64,000 nt of DNA from Ricordea florida. Taxonomy: Eukaryota > Cnidaria > Anthozoa > Corallimorpharia > Ricordeidae. The DNA is taken from the NCBI GenBank assembly GCA_949710005.1, contig OX453276.1, forward strand, positions 25,088,349-25,152,348, read 5' to 3'. Of this stretch, positions 1 to 11,605 are shown piece after piece; the stretch's first letter is position 1; every line of letters starts with the position of its first letter. The notes below the pieces were generated by a model. It saw nothing but the letters and a program-made list of their open reading frames with translations. It was not told where the DNA came from and ran no database searches. Made by a program: the position numbers and the translations under genes.

Positions 1-1381
1 TGTTTGTGCAAAACTTCTTCCAGGGCTGGATTGGTGTCTGATGTTTCTAATTGACGTAAAGGCCAATCTAATTGGATAGACTCAAGCCACTCTCTGCCCA
101 ACAGGGTGGGTCCCTCGTTCTTCATCACGTAAATTGGAAGCTCTTTAGATTGCCCTTTGTACTGCACAGTCACATAGCAAAACCCCATAGGTTTTACTGA
201 CTCGCCCGTGTATGTACGCAACTTCAAAGGGGTGTCCTTTAACGGAACATGACGCAGGTACTCCTTATACACCCCCTCACTCACCACTGACACATTAGAA
301 CCTGTATCCAGCTCCATGATCACAGGTCGACCTTCGAGGTACACTTCAAGAGAAATGGGCTTTCTATTCTTACTGTCAGAAACATGGTACAGGTCCCCAT
401 ATTCCCCGTCGCTTTCTTCTGGATCAGCACCCTCCATAACATTTACTCCAGCGACAGTAACTTGTTGAATGGCTTGTTTCTTCTTACATGCTCGCTGTGT
501 GTGTCCAATTATGCCACAGTGAAAGCAGCGTTCCTTAATGAAGGGACACTTTTGCGAGTTGTGTGACCCTGTACAACGATAGCAAGGTTTGGGTGGCTTG
601 GTGTCCTTACCCCGGGAACCCTGTGTCTTTTGTGGCGACTTGGGTGGAGCCTGCCCCCCCCCCCAAAGGTTGGGTCGTGTCAAGTTTATTGACTGGAGTG
701 TCTGGCCCTTGTTCTCCCTGAAGCACTTGAACATCTTTATTAGCTTGCTCTATAGCTAGGCACTTTTGGGGTCATCCTCGGTGTAAAAACCTGTGAAGTT
801 TTTCTTTGTTATTTCACTATTATTTTCCTAGTCTCTATTGTTTTGTCTCCTTTGTTTCCTTTGTTCTACGTCATTCGTGAGCGTAACAGGTTTTTACACC
901 GAGGATGAGCCCACTTTTGAACCGCAAGTTCAAAAGTAAGGTCCGCGAGTTTTACTTTCAAGTCAGTAATCATCTTCGGGTCGCGAATACCCGAGACTAA
1001 CCGGTCACGGAGACGCTCAGTTCGCACTGCTTCCCCAAACTTGCATTCCGTTGCCAAGTGCTTCAAAGTGGCTACATGATGACTAACTGACTCACCGGAA
1101 TTCCTGGCTCGGTTATCGAATTCATACCTCGCGACCAGTGCTGACCTTTCGGGTTTAAGTTGCTTTTTCATTCGTTCCACGACGACATCGTACGTAATGG
1201 CTTCATCCTTTAGCTGCGCGAGAGCCACCAAATCCTTCGCCAATTGGTACGTTTCCACAGGGAGGTTCGTCAAAAGGACAGCCTTCTTCGTCTTGGCATC
1301 CTGAACGCCATTTGCGAGGAAGTAAAAATCCAGCTGTTCGGTGTAGGACGCCCAATCCGTCCCCACAACATACTTTGTCAC
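1..1381 (-). pseudogene. Gag and protease remnant of the Ty3-type element
   Basis: The gag start is the ATG at 1379-1381; the capsid-like region runs uninterrupted to about 912, where a MITE enters. Beyond the MITE the minus strand encodes two CCHC knuckles (CYRC...H...C and CFHCGIIGHTQRAC, about 483-590), the protease motif LDTGSNVSVV (about 285-315) and a GREWLE...DWPL segment typical of the protease-RT junction (about 60-110). Reverse transcriptase would lie left of position 1. The MITE breaks the frame, so no full protein can be made. Confidence 0.8.
769..911. mobile_element. 143-bp hAT-like MITE inserted in gag
   Basis: Terminal inverted repeats of about 26 bp (core TCATCCTCGGTGTAAAAAC at 772-790, its complement ending at 908) are flanked by a perfect 8-bp target duplication, CACTTTTG, at 761-768 and 912-919. 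An 8-bp duplication is the usual mark of hAT transposons. No coding capacity. A diverged relative lies at 44350-44482. Confidence 0.85.
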
Positions 1382-1526
1382 TTTGCTTTGATTTTGGTTT
1401 GACTCATGTTCAGTGCTTCGTCCGGCATTTTCTGTCGTTTCGTTAAATTTCTCACGTGAATTTCACGACCCCACTTCCGTTTACCGCTTGTGCTTGTTTA
1501 GCTGGATCCCATCCTCGTCGCCAGTT

Positions 1527-1677
1527 GTTGTGTATTTGCAAATATGGAGGACAAATAAAATCCTAAACCAAGATGGCGGAACACTCTTTATTCAACTACA
1601 CAAGAGGACCTCGTGGGAGGCCAAATATGGAAAACAGAACACGTGACAAACAGGGAGTCCAACCGGGAAAACCTAAC
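1527..1677 (-). repeat. Putative 5' LTR of the minus-strand Ty3-type element
   Basis: The segment next to the primer-binding-like site begins TGTTGTGTATTTGC on the plus strand, so the LTR would end in ACA on its own strand. It contains an AATAAA-like signal. The outer edge is a guess because no second LTR is in the window. Confidence 0.4.
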
Positions 1678-1699
1678 ACTTCTTATTCGCTTCCAAATT

Positions 1700-1948
1700 A
1701 TGTATAAAGTACTGTTTCTTTGCCGATTTAATGGCATTGTTTACTTCGTTTCGAGCTTACTTATATCGCTCCCAAGCGGTAGTATTATTTTCTCGAATAG
1801 CAATTTTCTTCATATAATTCCGTTTATAGATTTTGCGAGTCAGTTCACTTGTAATCCATGGGGAGTGTTTATTGGAGACCCGTTTATTTTGAAGTGGGGC
1901 ATGCTTATCAACCACTTTCATAAATAAATTTTTCCAAACATCCCACAT
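1700..1948 (-). pseudogene. LINE fragment (region between endonuclease and reverse transcriptase)
   Basis: A 63-codon minus-strand frame at 1757-1948 contains DKHAPL...KR...SPWIT...I.KRN, the linker motif found before the reverse transcriptase in CR1/Jockey-type LINEs. A matching motif (KPWITKELKDVM) occurs just before the LINE reverse transcriptase at 9370-9420. Only this scrap is present, so it is a dead fragment. Confidence 0.6.
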
Positions 1949-2209
1949 TGTTTCTGGATTTGTCTCTGAAAAAACTATATTTCATGGCTGTTGTGCAACA
2001 TCATTGAGGAAGTGGTGGTGGTTGAAATTTTTAAAAACGCGCGTCTTAACCGTGCAATGAATACCAGTTCGCTCGTAGCAGATTTTAAGGGTCATGAAGA
2101 CCAGAGAATGATCGCTGATGGCGAGATGAACTACACCAGAGTTAGATATTTTTTCGGGCGAACTAGTTATACAATTGTCAATTGTTTATTGCAAGTAAAA
2201 TTTATTCAT

Positions 2210-2480
2210 AAAAGTCGATAATCATAATGATGTAAGGAGTGGTAGGCAATTTCAATTGCTTTTTATTGATACTATCGAGAACCAAACAATTATTACTCTT
2301 TGTAATTTGACTGTTTGTCAACAATAAATTAAAATTGATAATTAATAAGTTGATAGGAATTGATAATCACATGAGATATTGTGATTCACTTTTATCGTCT
2401 AGTTAATTGTGGAATAATTGTTATTGATTTTTAATCGGCAATAGTTGGTTTTTATTTAAATTTATCATTGTTGATATTTA
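2210..2480 (+). repeat. Dispersed repeat block B, copy 1
   Basis: Segments such as ATGATGTAAGGAGTGGT and the TATTGAT-rich sequence that follows recur in the same orientation at about 13205-13470 with scattered changes. Function unknown; probably a non-autonomous repeat or part of an old duplication. Confidence 0.55.
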
Positions 2481-3329
2481 ACATCCTGATAATTTTGTCC
2501 TTGTTGTATTAATTTGAAAGAAGTTTACATTTGTTTATGGTTGCTGGCTGTGTGTTAGCATTGTTTCAGTATGGGGACAAATGGGTTGGTTTTACAGAAG
2601 GCGTGTCTTCATATGATTTGATCTTGTGGTTTGACTGTTGAGCAGTTTGTATGTAAGCATAAATGCAGGTTGTCAACAATATAAAAGATCATTAAAGCTA
2701 CTTTTAGGTGTTTGCTTTTTTTTAAATTTGGGTACTTCAGCTACTGTCTGCTTATTAGATGTTGTCTGCTAAATACTGTATATATACAGAGCGTAAAATT
2801 AATTTTTTTTTCCGGTAGCCGCTTGGCTCATACCATACAGGGCTACAAAGAGGACACTAGAATGGTTTATATACAACGTGGAAAGTTACGTAAATACAAG
2901 ATGGCGTCTAGTGGATTTACGTTCGTGCAAGTGCTGCGTTTTTTGAAATGAATTTTTAAAATGAGGAACTTTAATTTGCTGTTGATTTAACTTTACAAAT
3001 ATTCAACAATCGCTAGATCTGTAGGTAAGATGTGATTAGAAACTGTAGTCGCCATTTGGCGACTAACTTTCAGGATTTGGTTGCCAAAATGAAAAATTTA
3101 GTCGTATTGGCGCCTGTATTAGGCGCAATTTGATGCCCTGAAATATATATATTTTTATTAAATCCTGTGGCTTTACTTAAACGTTTAGTATTTCCACTGG
3201 GGGTTTGTTCCCAAATCACTACTTTATAGGTTTCAGGATCTTTCTCAGTTGGTGAGATGGAACCATAAATGGCTGGAGTGTGTTAATATTTAAAGGAAAT
3301 TGAGAATTGCACAAAAATTTCATATAGAT

Positions 3330-4190
3330 CTTGATTCTCTGCCTCTTTAAGTTCAGTATGTGAGGGTTTTTTAATTACCTCAGCTTGGCAGCAATATTTG
3401 TTGTGACTAAGAATTATTGATGATAATGTTTGGGAATGTCATTTCTTTATATGGTTCACTACCTATTTCAATAAGACTGAAATGTTATGTGTCATTGAAA
3501 GAGTAAGTTTAATTGCATAATAGCCACATTTAAGTTGAAATACATAGTTCACATGATAATACCTATAATTAATCCTTGTAAACTTCAGTTGTTTTTACTG
3601 ACACCTTTTTGTTTATATTTTGTTTCTTAGTTTTTAATGTTCATTTCATTGTGGATACTGGTTTTTTCTTCATTTTCAGAGTGTTATCTCTATAATGCCT
3701 GTGTGACTTTCATCGTCATATATTTTGATAATTGCATGCATTACTAGTACGCACTGACCTCATGGACTTATAAATTTCTGCTACTACCTGTGTTGTCTTT
3801 TCAAATACATGATACATACTTAATATGAAATGATTGATAAGGTTTCGTCAAGTTTGTTGTGGCAGAAGAAGTAAGGTTACTTTTTTAGTTTTACAAGGAT
3901 GTGATATTTGTGGTTTTCAAATGAGTTTGGCTATCTCGAATATTGGCTCCACTGAGCTTTACCAATCAAATTGACCTGAATCATATTTTTTGTGGTTAAG
4001 AATAACTATGTTTTAATTTGACTGAAGGAAATTATCTTTTCATGCCTTTTATGATTGTTCTTTTAGGAGTAGCTGTCTTAATGTAATCCTTAGTATGTGT
4101 CAGTGTGTAATTGAGTTGAAACTCTTTGTGTTACTTGAGAGCTCAGGAACTTTCAGTTTAACAGAGATTCTGAAAACAGTGAATTAGAAG
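3330..4190 (+). repeat. Dispersed repeat block A, copy 1
   Basis: A long run starting near TTGATTCTCTGCCTCTTTAA (3340s) recurs at about 12060-13060 in the same orientation, with point changes and small indels. A shorter part (about 3580-3740) also occurs inverted at about 4425-4570, so the locus could fold back on itself. No protein coding seen. Confidence 0.6.
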
Positions 4191-4424
4191 CGCTTCTCAT
4201 CCCCCAAGAAACACGCCTGGACACCCTAGAATCTATGGCAAAAGATTAAATGAATTGATGCTTACTACAGAACATCCTTACCACTACAGGGGCTTAGCCA
4301 GCTTATAGACCTGTAGGCCTGTGCCTATAATTTTTTGGCCTGATCACTTCCCTTTGTAATAATTTAATAGAGGTTGTTGGGTTGAACTATAAACTCAAAA
4401 GGCTGCTGAGGTCAGTGCCTATAG

Positions 4425-4570
4425 TCATGCATTCAATTTTTAAAATATATGGAGATGAAAGTCAGCCAGGCCCTGAGGAGATAACACTCCAAACAAGAAA
4501 AACCAGTTTCAGTATCCACAATGAAATGAACATAAAAGGCTAAACAAACTTGAAATGTAAAGGAGCAAGT
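4425..4570 (-). repeat. Inverted partial copy of repeat block A
   Basis: The sequence with GGAGATAACACTCC...AAAACCAGTTTCAGTATC is the reverse complement of the block around 3640-3740 and 12400-12470 (GAGTGTTATCTC near 3679 and 12423). Confidence 0.55.
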
Positions 4571-4764
4571 GTCATAAGTAAGTAGCACATTTATCTGTAA
4601 TCCTTTTCAGAGGTTTTGGTTTAAAATATTTCTACAGTTGTTTTTTATCACATTTAACATGAGGGAGATAACAGGGCCTGATGGGTAGTAAGGAAGATGG
4701 TAATGGTGGGAAAAGTGACTCACTGCTTTGAGTTGTTTTGATTGTACACAGTATGAGAGGGCAC

Positions 4765-4901
4765 TGTTATATGGTAGGCAAGGTTTGCCAGCCTGGGTAC
4801 GAGCGTGCCTCGTTATGATGTATATAAATGAACAAGCTTTCAAAAATAAAGTGATTGTTTACAGTTGGACGATTGTAGGTGATCTACTGCCTGTTGAAAC
4901 A
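4765..4901 (+). repeat. 5' LTR, 137 bp
   Basis: Starts TGTTATATGGTAGG and ends CTGTTGAAACA. The same two ends occur at 9243 and 11999. It contains TATATAAAT and AATAAAG, candidate TATA and polyadenylation signals. Confidence 0.85.
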
Positions 4902-4942
4902 TGGGTTCAGGATCCTAACGAACCCGGGGAAGAAAAAAGAAT

Positions 4943-6203
4943 GCCACTCCAGAAGACAGAATAACTCAGCTCAAACCGCCCGTGCCACTTGACTTCGAAG
5001 CTATAAATTTGGCTCACAGTTGGAAAAGATGGAGGCAAGAAGTAGAATTGTACATGGATTTAGCAATGTGTGGCAGAGAGGAGTCAACAAAAGTGAAGCT
5101 GTTTTTGTATTTAGTCGGGAGTCAGGGACGAGAAATTTACAGTACGATGACATTCGGAGTGCCCGAAAACGAAAGAAATTTGAAGCAGGTTATCGATGCG
5201 TTTGATAAGCACTGTAATCCGAAAAGAAACGAAACCGTTGAGAGGTACAAATTTTTTTCACGCTTTCAATTCCCAGTCGAATCGCTAGAAAAGTTTGAAG
5301 CTTTGAAGATTTGAAGATTTGAAGCTTTTAGCGACAACCTGTAACTTTGGTGACCTTAAAGATTCACTGGTGAGAGACCGGATAATCTGCGGGATTCAAG
5401 ATAAGCAGCTTCGTGAAGACCTCCTCAAGGATCCATGCCTTGATCTGCAACGATGCCTCGACACATGTAGAGCAGCCGAATTGTCCAAAGAACGAAGTAA
5501 AACCTTGGAAGAAAGTGAACATGTAAATTCATTGAGAGATCAAATAAAGCGTGGTAAAGCATTTGGTAACAAGAGGTGCGAGAAGGTGGATAAAAGGCGA
5601 GAAAAATTCGAAAGGCGTGAAAAGTCGGAGAATGACAGGCGTGAAAATGAAAGAACTGAATATGATGCGTATCGTAAAGAAACAAAGAAATGCAAATATT
5701 GCGGTGGAATACATCGACCCGGTAAGCAAAACTGTCCTGCGTTTGGCAAGAGATGCTCTTACTGTGGAATAATGAATCATTTCGCGTCTCAGTGCATGGC
5801 TAAGGCGAACGTAAACGTGGTTGAGACAGAGGGTGAAAGCGACGAAGAATACTGCCTCACACTCGACTCAATAGATGAAAGCGAAATGATAAGCGTCCAT
5901 GCGACAAGTGATCATGAGTATTCGAAGAAGCTGTTTGCTACAATAAACCTTGGAAATTCGCCGGTGAAGTTTCAGCTGGATAGTGGAGCAACTTGCAACC
6001 TTGAAGACTGGAACGAATTAACGCCTACCAGGAAATGGCTCACAATGTACAACAATACAATAATGAAGCCTCTGGGTACGTGCGCTATGGAGGTACTCAA
6101 CCCGAAAAACTCAGTCTTATCATGTGGAGTTTGTAGTCGTCGACAACGACAGAGCCTTACCAATCCTGGGAAACCAAACCATGCAGCAGATGGACCTGGT
6201 TAG
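4943..6203 (+). pseudogene. Gag-protease region of the decayed Ty3-type element
   Basis: The capsid-like part (4982-5312, containing SWKRWRQEVELYM) meets an in-frame stop at 5312-5314 and resumes in another frame from about 5319. The second part carries zinc-knuckle-like motifs CKYCGGIHRPGKQNC and CSYCGIMNHFASQC (about 5689-5795) and the aspartic protease motif QLDSGATCN (about 5975). The frame is lost again near 6100-6200 before RT. No ATG is present at the expected gag start in the same frame. The gene cannot give a full Gag. Confidence 0.8.
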
Positions 6204-7708
6204 AGTGCAACATCACAATGTGATGTCAGTCAACACCACGCAAGCTTGCCTAACTGCTGAACAACTCGTAAAAGATTATCCCGATGTCTTCCAGGGGACT
6301 GGAAAGTTGGAGGGGCAGTACAAGCTTGAAGTTGAAGAAGGTTCTTCGCCAGTGGTTCATCCACCAAGGAGAGTTCCCGTAGCGCTTAAAGAACCTTGGT
6401 ATCATAGAGAAAGTCACAGAGCCTACCCCGTGGGTCTCAAGCCTTGTAACTGTACAGAAGCCTAATGGACAAATTCGAGTGTGTATTGATCCCAAAGACC
6501 TGAATCGAGTGTTAAGGAGAAGCCACTACCCGACACCAACCATAGACGAGGTACTTGCAGAGCTTTCAAGGGCAAATATTTTCTCAACCGTCGACACTAA
6601 GAATGGGTTCTGGCATGTTGAACTTGATGATGACAGCTCACGCCTTACTACTTTTAATTCACCCTTTGGACGGTTTCGTTGGCGCCGCCTACTCTTCGGG
6701 CTTTGCACAACCCCAGAGGAGTTTCAGCGAAGATTGAACCACGCCTTAGAGGGCTTAAAGGGCGTCCGTGCCATTCATGATGACGTCTTGATTTTTGGTG
6801 GAGGCTCCACAGAAGATGAAGTTTTAGTAGATCACGATCGAAACCTGCGCTCGTTAATGCAGCGATGCCGTGAGCAGAATATCAAGCTGAACAAGGCCAA
6901 AGTGAAACTGCGATGTAAAGAAGTTACTTTCATGGGTCATGTGAACTCGAAGGACGGTCTTAAAGCAGATCCAGCAAAGATCAAGGCTGTCCTGGAGATG
7001 CCAACCCCAACTGATCTGGCCAGTGTACGCAGATTCATTGGATTTACGAATTACCTAAGCAAGTTTCTGCCTCGCCTCAGTGATGTTTGTGAGCCACTCC
7101 GGAAACTCACACTCCCTGACGTAGAATGGTTCTGGACCGACCTTCACGACAATGCAACCGAAGCAGTGAAACGGCTCGTCACCAATGCTCCAGTTCTCAA
7201 GTATTTTGACTCGACAAAGGGCGTCACCCTAAAATGTGACGCGTCAGAAAAGGGGCTTGGAGCAGTTCTGTTGCAAGACGGCCAGCCTATCGCGTACGCA
7301 AGCCGCGCGCTGACGGATCCTGAGACTCGCTACGCCCAGATCGAGAAGGAGCTCCTTGCAGTCGTTTATGGACTAGAGAAATTCCACACCTACACGTATG
7401 GGAGACAAGTAACTGTGGAATCAGATCACAAGCCATTAGAAGTGATCGCTAAGAAACCACTCCACCAGGCGCCAAAGAGACTTCAGCGCATGCTCCTGAG
7501 AGTTCAAGCTTACGCCGTCAACCTTGGCTACAAGAAGGGGTCCACCATGTACCTGGCTGACGCCCTGAGCCGAGCGTATCTTCCCAACGACGGAAGTCAC
7601 ACAATTGCCTCAGAAATTGAGAGTATCAACATGACGCAGGATGCTTGTTTAAAACCATCTACTCTCCAAGAAATCAAACAGCACACAGAAAAGGACGACA
7701 GTCTTTAA
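6203..7708 (+). pseudogene. Reverse transcriptase and RNase H of the decayed Ty3-type element
   Basis: The region before RT (6203-6465) lies in a different frame from the RT frame (6479-7708). The RT contains FSTVDTKNGFWH, FNSPFGRFRW and the catalytic IHDDVLI. The RNase H part contains KCDASEKGLGAVL, YAQIEKELLAVV and SDHKPLE. A TAA at 7706-7708 separates it from the integrase. The domains themselves look well conserved, so the decay seems fairly recent. Confidence 0.85.
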
Positions 7709-9073
7709 GAGCTAATCAAGGTCATCAAGGCAGGCTGGCCCGAGACAAAGGGAGAACTTTCTCATCTCGTATTACCGTACTTTGGAATACGTGACGAACT
7801 GAGTGTTGACGAGGATGTTGTTGTAAGGGGAGAGAGAATAGTGGTTCCAAAATCGTTGCGTCGAGACTTGATGCGTCGTCTTCATTATGCGCACTCTGGT
7901 GTTGTCAGCAGCCTTTCTCGAGCGAGAGAATGCATCTACTGGCCGGGCATGACTAGTGAGATCCAGCAGTTCATTGAGACGTGTGATGTTTGTAGAGCCT
8001 TTGACAAGAAACAGCCTAAAGAAACGCTAATCTCATATGAAGTACCAGACAGACCTTGGGCCAAAGTCGGCATTGACCTGTTCAGTTATAGGAGTCGTAA
8101 CTACCTCATCTGCGTGGATTACTACTCCTGGCTTTGGGAGATTGACCTTCTTGAAGACACACGATCAGCAACAGTGATCCAAAAGTTGAAGGCCTAGTTC
8201 GCCAGGCATGGCATTCCAGAAACGTGTGTTTCAGACAACGGCTCGTAGTTTATTTCAGATGAATTTAAGGAATTCAGTCGTCATTGGAGTTTCGCTCACG
8301 TGACAAGCTCCCCGACATATCCTCAGAGTAACGGGAAGGTTGAGGCCGCTGTTAAGTCAGCTAAAGTACTTATGAAGAAATCCAGAAAGGCCAAGACAGA
8401 TCCTTATCTTGCCCTTCTCGAATACAGAAACACACCCAGTCAAGGAACAGACAGTAGCCCAGTAGTACGGCTCATGAGCAGACGGACAAGATCCCAGGTC
8501 CCTTCCTTACCACCGTTTCTTAAACCAGTCATTGACCACAGTGTCCATGACAAGCTGCTAACCAACAAGAAACGTCAAGCGAGTTATTGCAACAAGGGAG
8601 CTAAAGATCTTACAGAGCTTAGAAGTGGAGATACAGTGCGTTTAATTCCCCCTCGAGGCGTGACAAACGAGGCGGTCAAAGCGAGGGTGGACAAGCCTGT
8701 GGGAACTCGGTCTTACGAGGTGATTACTGAAGATGGAGCCAGATATCGACGGAACCGTCGTCACTTAAGGAAAACAAGGGAGTCTTACGAGAGTGGTACA
8801 ACGACACGTAATTCAAACCAGCAGATCTCAAATCAAACAGCGTCGCCGTCCATGCAGACAGAAAGGACTGCTGTGGCCCCTGCGCTGTCTGAGCAAACAG
8901 AAGCACGGCGTGACCCCGTAATCCTCCAGAGGAAGCCTGAATCAAGCAGCCAACCAGCTGCATTGTCTGGATTGAGCAGTCAATAATCAGCATTATCTGA
9001 ACGTCCTAAGACGACACGCTCAGGCCGAGTTGTAAAGAGACCAGAGTACTTAAAGGACTTTCATACGGAGACT
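7709..9073 (+). pseudogene. Integrase region of the decayed Ty3-type element
   Basis: The HHCC zinc-binding part is visible at about 7880-7995 (HYAH ... CDVC), the first catalytic Asp in GIDLF (about 8070), the second in SDNGS (about 8235) and the Glu in GKVEAAVKS (about 8340). In-frame stops at 8195-8197, 8246-8248 and 8984-8986 break it. The tail after the last stop still reads as coding up to about 9073. Confidence 0.8.
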
Positions 9074-9230
9074 TAGTGGGAGCAAGCCGGAGAAAAAGAA
9101 CTCAGATTAACAATTCAACATACGATATGTTCTCACTGACTAGAACAGTTGTTTTTTTTTTTTTGCTGTTGTCGTTGAGTATTATTATTATTATTATAAA
9201 TTATGACTAGTTATAAATTGTTTTTTTTTA

Positions 9231-9242
9231 GAGGAAAAGGGA
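9231..9242 (+). other. Polypurine tract of the decayed Ty3-type element
   Basis: AGAGGAAAAGGGA immediately precedes the 3' LTR, the position expected for the plus-strand primer. Confidence 0.6.
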
Positions 9243-9317
9243 TGTTATATAGTAGGCAAGGTTTGCCAGCCTGGGTACGAGCGTGCCTCGTTATGATGTA
9301 TATAAATGACAAGCTTT
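9243..9317 (+). repeat. 3' LTR, first part (split by LINE)
   Basis: Matches the 5' LTR from TGTTATAT to AAGCTTT, where the LINE enters. The rest of the LTR continues from 11593, is interrupted again by a MITE, and ends at 11999 with GTTGAAACA. Confidence 0.85.
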
Positions 9318-9456
9318 TATTCAGCTTTATGCACCTATCAAAAAGCTGAGAACGAAGCGTGCAATAAAGCCGTGGATCACAAAGGAACTGAAAGATGTAA
9401 TGGCTGAGAGAGACTATGCGTATTAAGTCGTCAAAAGATCGGGAGGTAAACAAGAA

Positions 9457-11337
9457 ATGTGGGACAATTATCGCAAGTTAAAGAACTTAACTAACAGGAA
9501 GATCAAGGCGACTGAGGCTTTGTATTACAAGAAACTAATTGAATCCGCCCAAGGCCCTAAAGAGATGTGGCGCACGTTGAATTCAGCTTTGGGAAATCAG
9601 AAAATGGATAATTTGACATTTAAATTGCAGGAAGGTGAACGTATTATATCAGAACCTAAAGCTGTTGCCTGTAAATTCAACAAGTTCTTTGCAACCATTG
9701 GATGTCGCATTGCCAAAAAATTGTTCTTCATATCAAAGGATGCCTGGAAGAAATACGAATCTGCTGTCCAAACTGATGATGAAAATCTATGCGAACTTCA
9801 ATGCGTCAGTTCTAAAGTTGTCTCTAAGATTTTGCACTCATTGAAGGTCAACAAGGCAGCTGGACTAGACAAAATACCGGCAAGGTTAGTGAGAGATGCC
9901 GAAGCGGAGCTTGCTCCCTCAATAACATATCTCATTTTTAAATCGATCACAGACGCAACTGTCCCTGCCTTGTGGAAGGTTGCACGTGTAACCCCTCTGT
10001 ATAAAACTGAGGACAAACTTTTGGTTGAAAACTATAGACCTATTTCTGTGCTGCCGGTTCTAAGTAAAGTTTTGGAGAGAGTGATACACACACAAATGAG
10101 TGCTTACCTAGATCACTTGAGCTGGTTATACAAACATCAGTACGGATTTAGACGTGGGCGTAGTACGGCACAAGCGGTTGGTCAACTAAACAACTCTGTG
10201 CTTGATGCTATTGATGGAGGAAAAGTCGCTGGTATGCTATTTTTCGATATATCCAAGGCATTCGACTTTATAAATCACAAGATACTCCTGGGAAAGCTTG
10301 AACACATTGGGCTAGCAGCAAGGAGTCTGAGTTGGTTTAAATCGTATCTTGCAGACAGACGGCAATGCGTGTGTATAAACGGGGAGGTATCAGAGACTCG
10401 CCCTATTGAATTGGGTGTTCCACAAGGAAGTATCCTAGGCCCACTTCTATTTAATGTTTACATTAACAGCTTGTCAGCTGCTGTAACGAAGAGTGAACTC
10501 ATATTGTATGCGGATGATGCTGTTTTAATAGTTGCTGCGTCGACACCCCAAGAGCTTAATGATGCCCTTCGACATGACTTCACCCTAATCTCCGACTGGT
10601 ATACCGACAACAAATTAACGCTTAATGTAAAGAAGACCAAATTGATGCTTTCAGGTAGCAAGGCAATGTTGTCTCCGTTTAATGACTTTCAGTTTTCTAC
10701 TGATGAAGGGCAAATAAATCGTGTTTCATCTTTTAAGTATCTAGGTGTATTACTGGATGAGAAATGGAAATGGAAGATGCACGTCAATAGCCTCTTACAA
10801 AAATTAGGACATCGCCTTTCAGTCTTCAATCGAATCTATCAAATGCTGGATCAGAAAAGTCTCACAGCATATTTTAATGGCCTTGTCCTACCACACCTAG
10901 ATTACGCAGATATTTTCTGGGGTGACCAGCCTGGTCTTACAACACAGATGAAACAATTGCAATCTTTTCAAAATCGCTTTGCGAAGAAGATCGTGAAGTC
11001 GAAAGTGTCATCAGCAGAGGCCCTGACGTCGTTGCGGTGGGTGTCTTTACATGCGAGGCGGTTCGGACATCGGTGTTGTGTTGTACAAGATGCAATGAAA
11101 GGTAGCATTCCCGAGCATTTCGGTGTATTCAGATCCACCATGAACCAACAACACGGTTATAATACCCGAAATGGCTACATGCCCAAAGTCAATAGGCCAA
11201 GAACGGAATGGGGAAAAAGCAAAACGTATTATAAAGCCATTAACGACTGGGCCACGCTACCAAGTGCTTTAAAGAAACTGATGCCGAAAACTATTTTTAA
11301 ATACAAACTGAAACAGCTTTTATTAAACCATTTTTAA
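9457..11337 (+). CDS. LINE reverse transcriptase, truncated ORF2 (626 codons)
   Basis: Non-LTR reverse transcriptase. Visible motifs in order: LKVNKAAGLDKIPARLV, VTPLYK...NYRPISVLPVLSKVLERV, QYGFRRGRSTAQAV, FFDISKAFDFINHK, LGVPQGSILGPLLFNVYIN, the catalytic YADDAVL, and FKYLGVLLDEKWKWK near the thumb. The upstream linker (about 9350-9423, with KPWITKEL) is in the same frame but cut off by a TAA at 9424-9426, so the listed ATG is only the first one after that stop. The endonuclease domain is missing. A dead copy whose RT part is still open. Confidence 0.85.
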   Translation: MWDNYRKLKNLTNRKIKATEALYYKKLIESAQGPKEMWRTLNSALGNQKMDNLTFKLQEGERIISEPKAVACKFNKFFATIGCRIAKKLFFISKDAWKKYESAVQTDDENLCELQCVSSKVVSKILHSLKVNKAAGLDKIPARLVRDAEAELAPSITYLIFKSITDATVPALWKVARVTPLYKTEDKLLVENYRPISVLPVLSKVLERVIHTQMSAYLDHLSWLYKHQYGFRRGRSTAQAVGQLNNSVLDAIDGGKVAGMLFFDISKAFDFINHKILLGKLEHIGLAARSLSWFKSYLADRRQCVCINGEVSETRPIELGVPQGSILGPLLFNVYINSLSAAVTKSELILYADDAVLIVAASTPQELNDALRHDFTLISDWYTDNKLTLNVKKTKLMLSGSKAMLSPFNDFQFSTDEGQINRVSSFKYLGVLLDEKWKWKMHVNSLLQKLGHRLSVFNRIYQMLDQKSLTAYFNGLVLPHLDYADIFWGDQPGLTTQMKQLQSFQNRFAKKIVKSKVSSAEALTSLRWVSLHARRFGHRCCVVQDAMKGSIPEHFGVFRSTMNQQHGYNTRNGYMPKVNRPRTEWGKSKTYYKAINDWATLPSALKKLMPKTIFKYKLKQLLLNHF

Positions 11338-11544
11338 CCTTAGTTAGTAGTATTTTAATCTCTTGTTCTAGTTTTTAATCTTAGTTAACTACAGTTTTAG
11401 ATATTTTTAGTTTTTATTACCACATACGTTTTGTCCTTTTTATTGTATTCTTAGATTTTAATGTATTTTAAAGGTTTGACATTTATTTTCTCAGAGGACC
11501 CTCCTGAAAACCACCTCTAGGTGATTGGAGGCCTCCTCTTAAAA

Positions 11545-11592
<48 letters not shown>
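11545..11592 (+). repeat. ATT microsatellite at LINE 3' end
   Basis: About 15 ATT units form the 3' terminus of the LINE, directly before the target duplication. Confidence 0.9.
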
Positions 11593-11593
<1 letters not shown>

Positions 11594-11605
11594 AGCTTTC
11601 AAAAA

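Larger units (their letters stand above)
1..1677 (-). mobile_element. Broken Ty3/gypsy-type LTR retrotransposon, minus strand, cut by window edge
   Basis: Reading the minus strand, the window starts in the protease-RT linker and runs back through protease, two zinc knuckles and gag to a primer-binding-like site (TGGCGACGAGGATG, near 1512-1525) and what looks like the end of a 5' LTR. The primer site resembles the one in the intact element at 18982. The LTR (about 1527-1677) is inferred only from the primer site and a TG/CA-type edge, because the partner LTR is outside the window. The gag is interrupted by a MITE at 769-911, so the copy is dead. Confidence 0.8.
1949..4759. other. AT-rich stretch without recognised genes; contains dispersed repeats
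   Basis: No frame in this stretch looks like a conserved protein. It is made largely of AT-rich sequence with two blocks (about 2210-2480 and 3330-4190) that recur near 13.1-13.5 kb and 12.05-13.06 kb, and an inverted partial copy of the second block at about 4425-4570. Confidence 0.6.
9318..11592 (+). mobile_element. 5'-truncated LINE (CR1/Jockey-like) inserted in the 3' LTR
   Basis: The insertion is flanked by the LTR sequence AAGCTTT on both sides (9311-9317 and 11593-11599), a 7-bp target duplication. The 5' end begins inside the open reading frame, before the reverse transcriptase, and the 3' end is an ATT microsatellite rather than poly(A). Both are usual for truncated LINE copies. Family placement rests on the RT motifs only. 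Confidence 0.85.
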
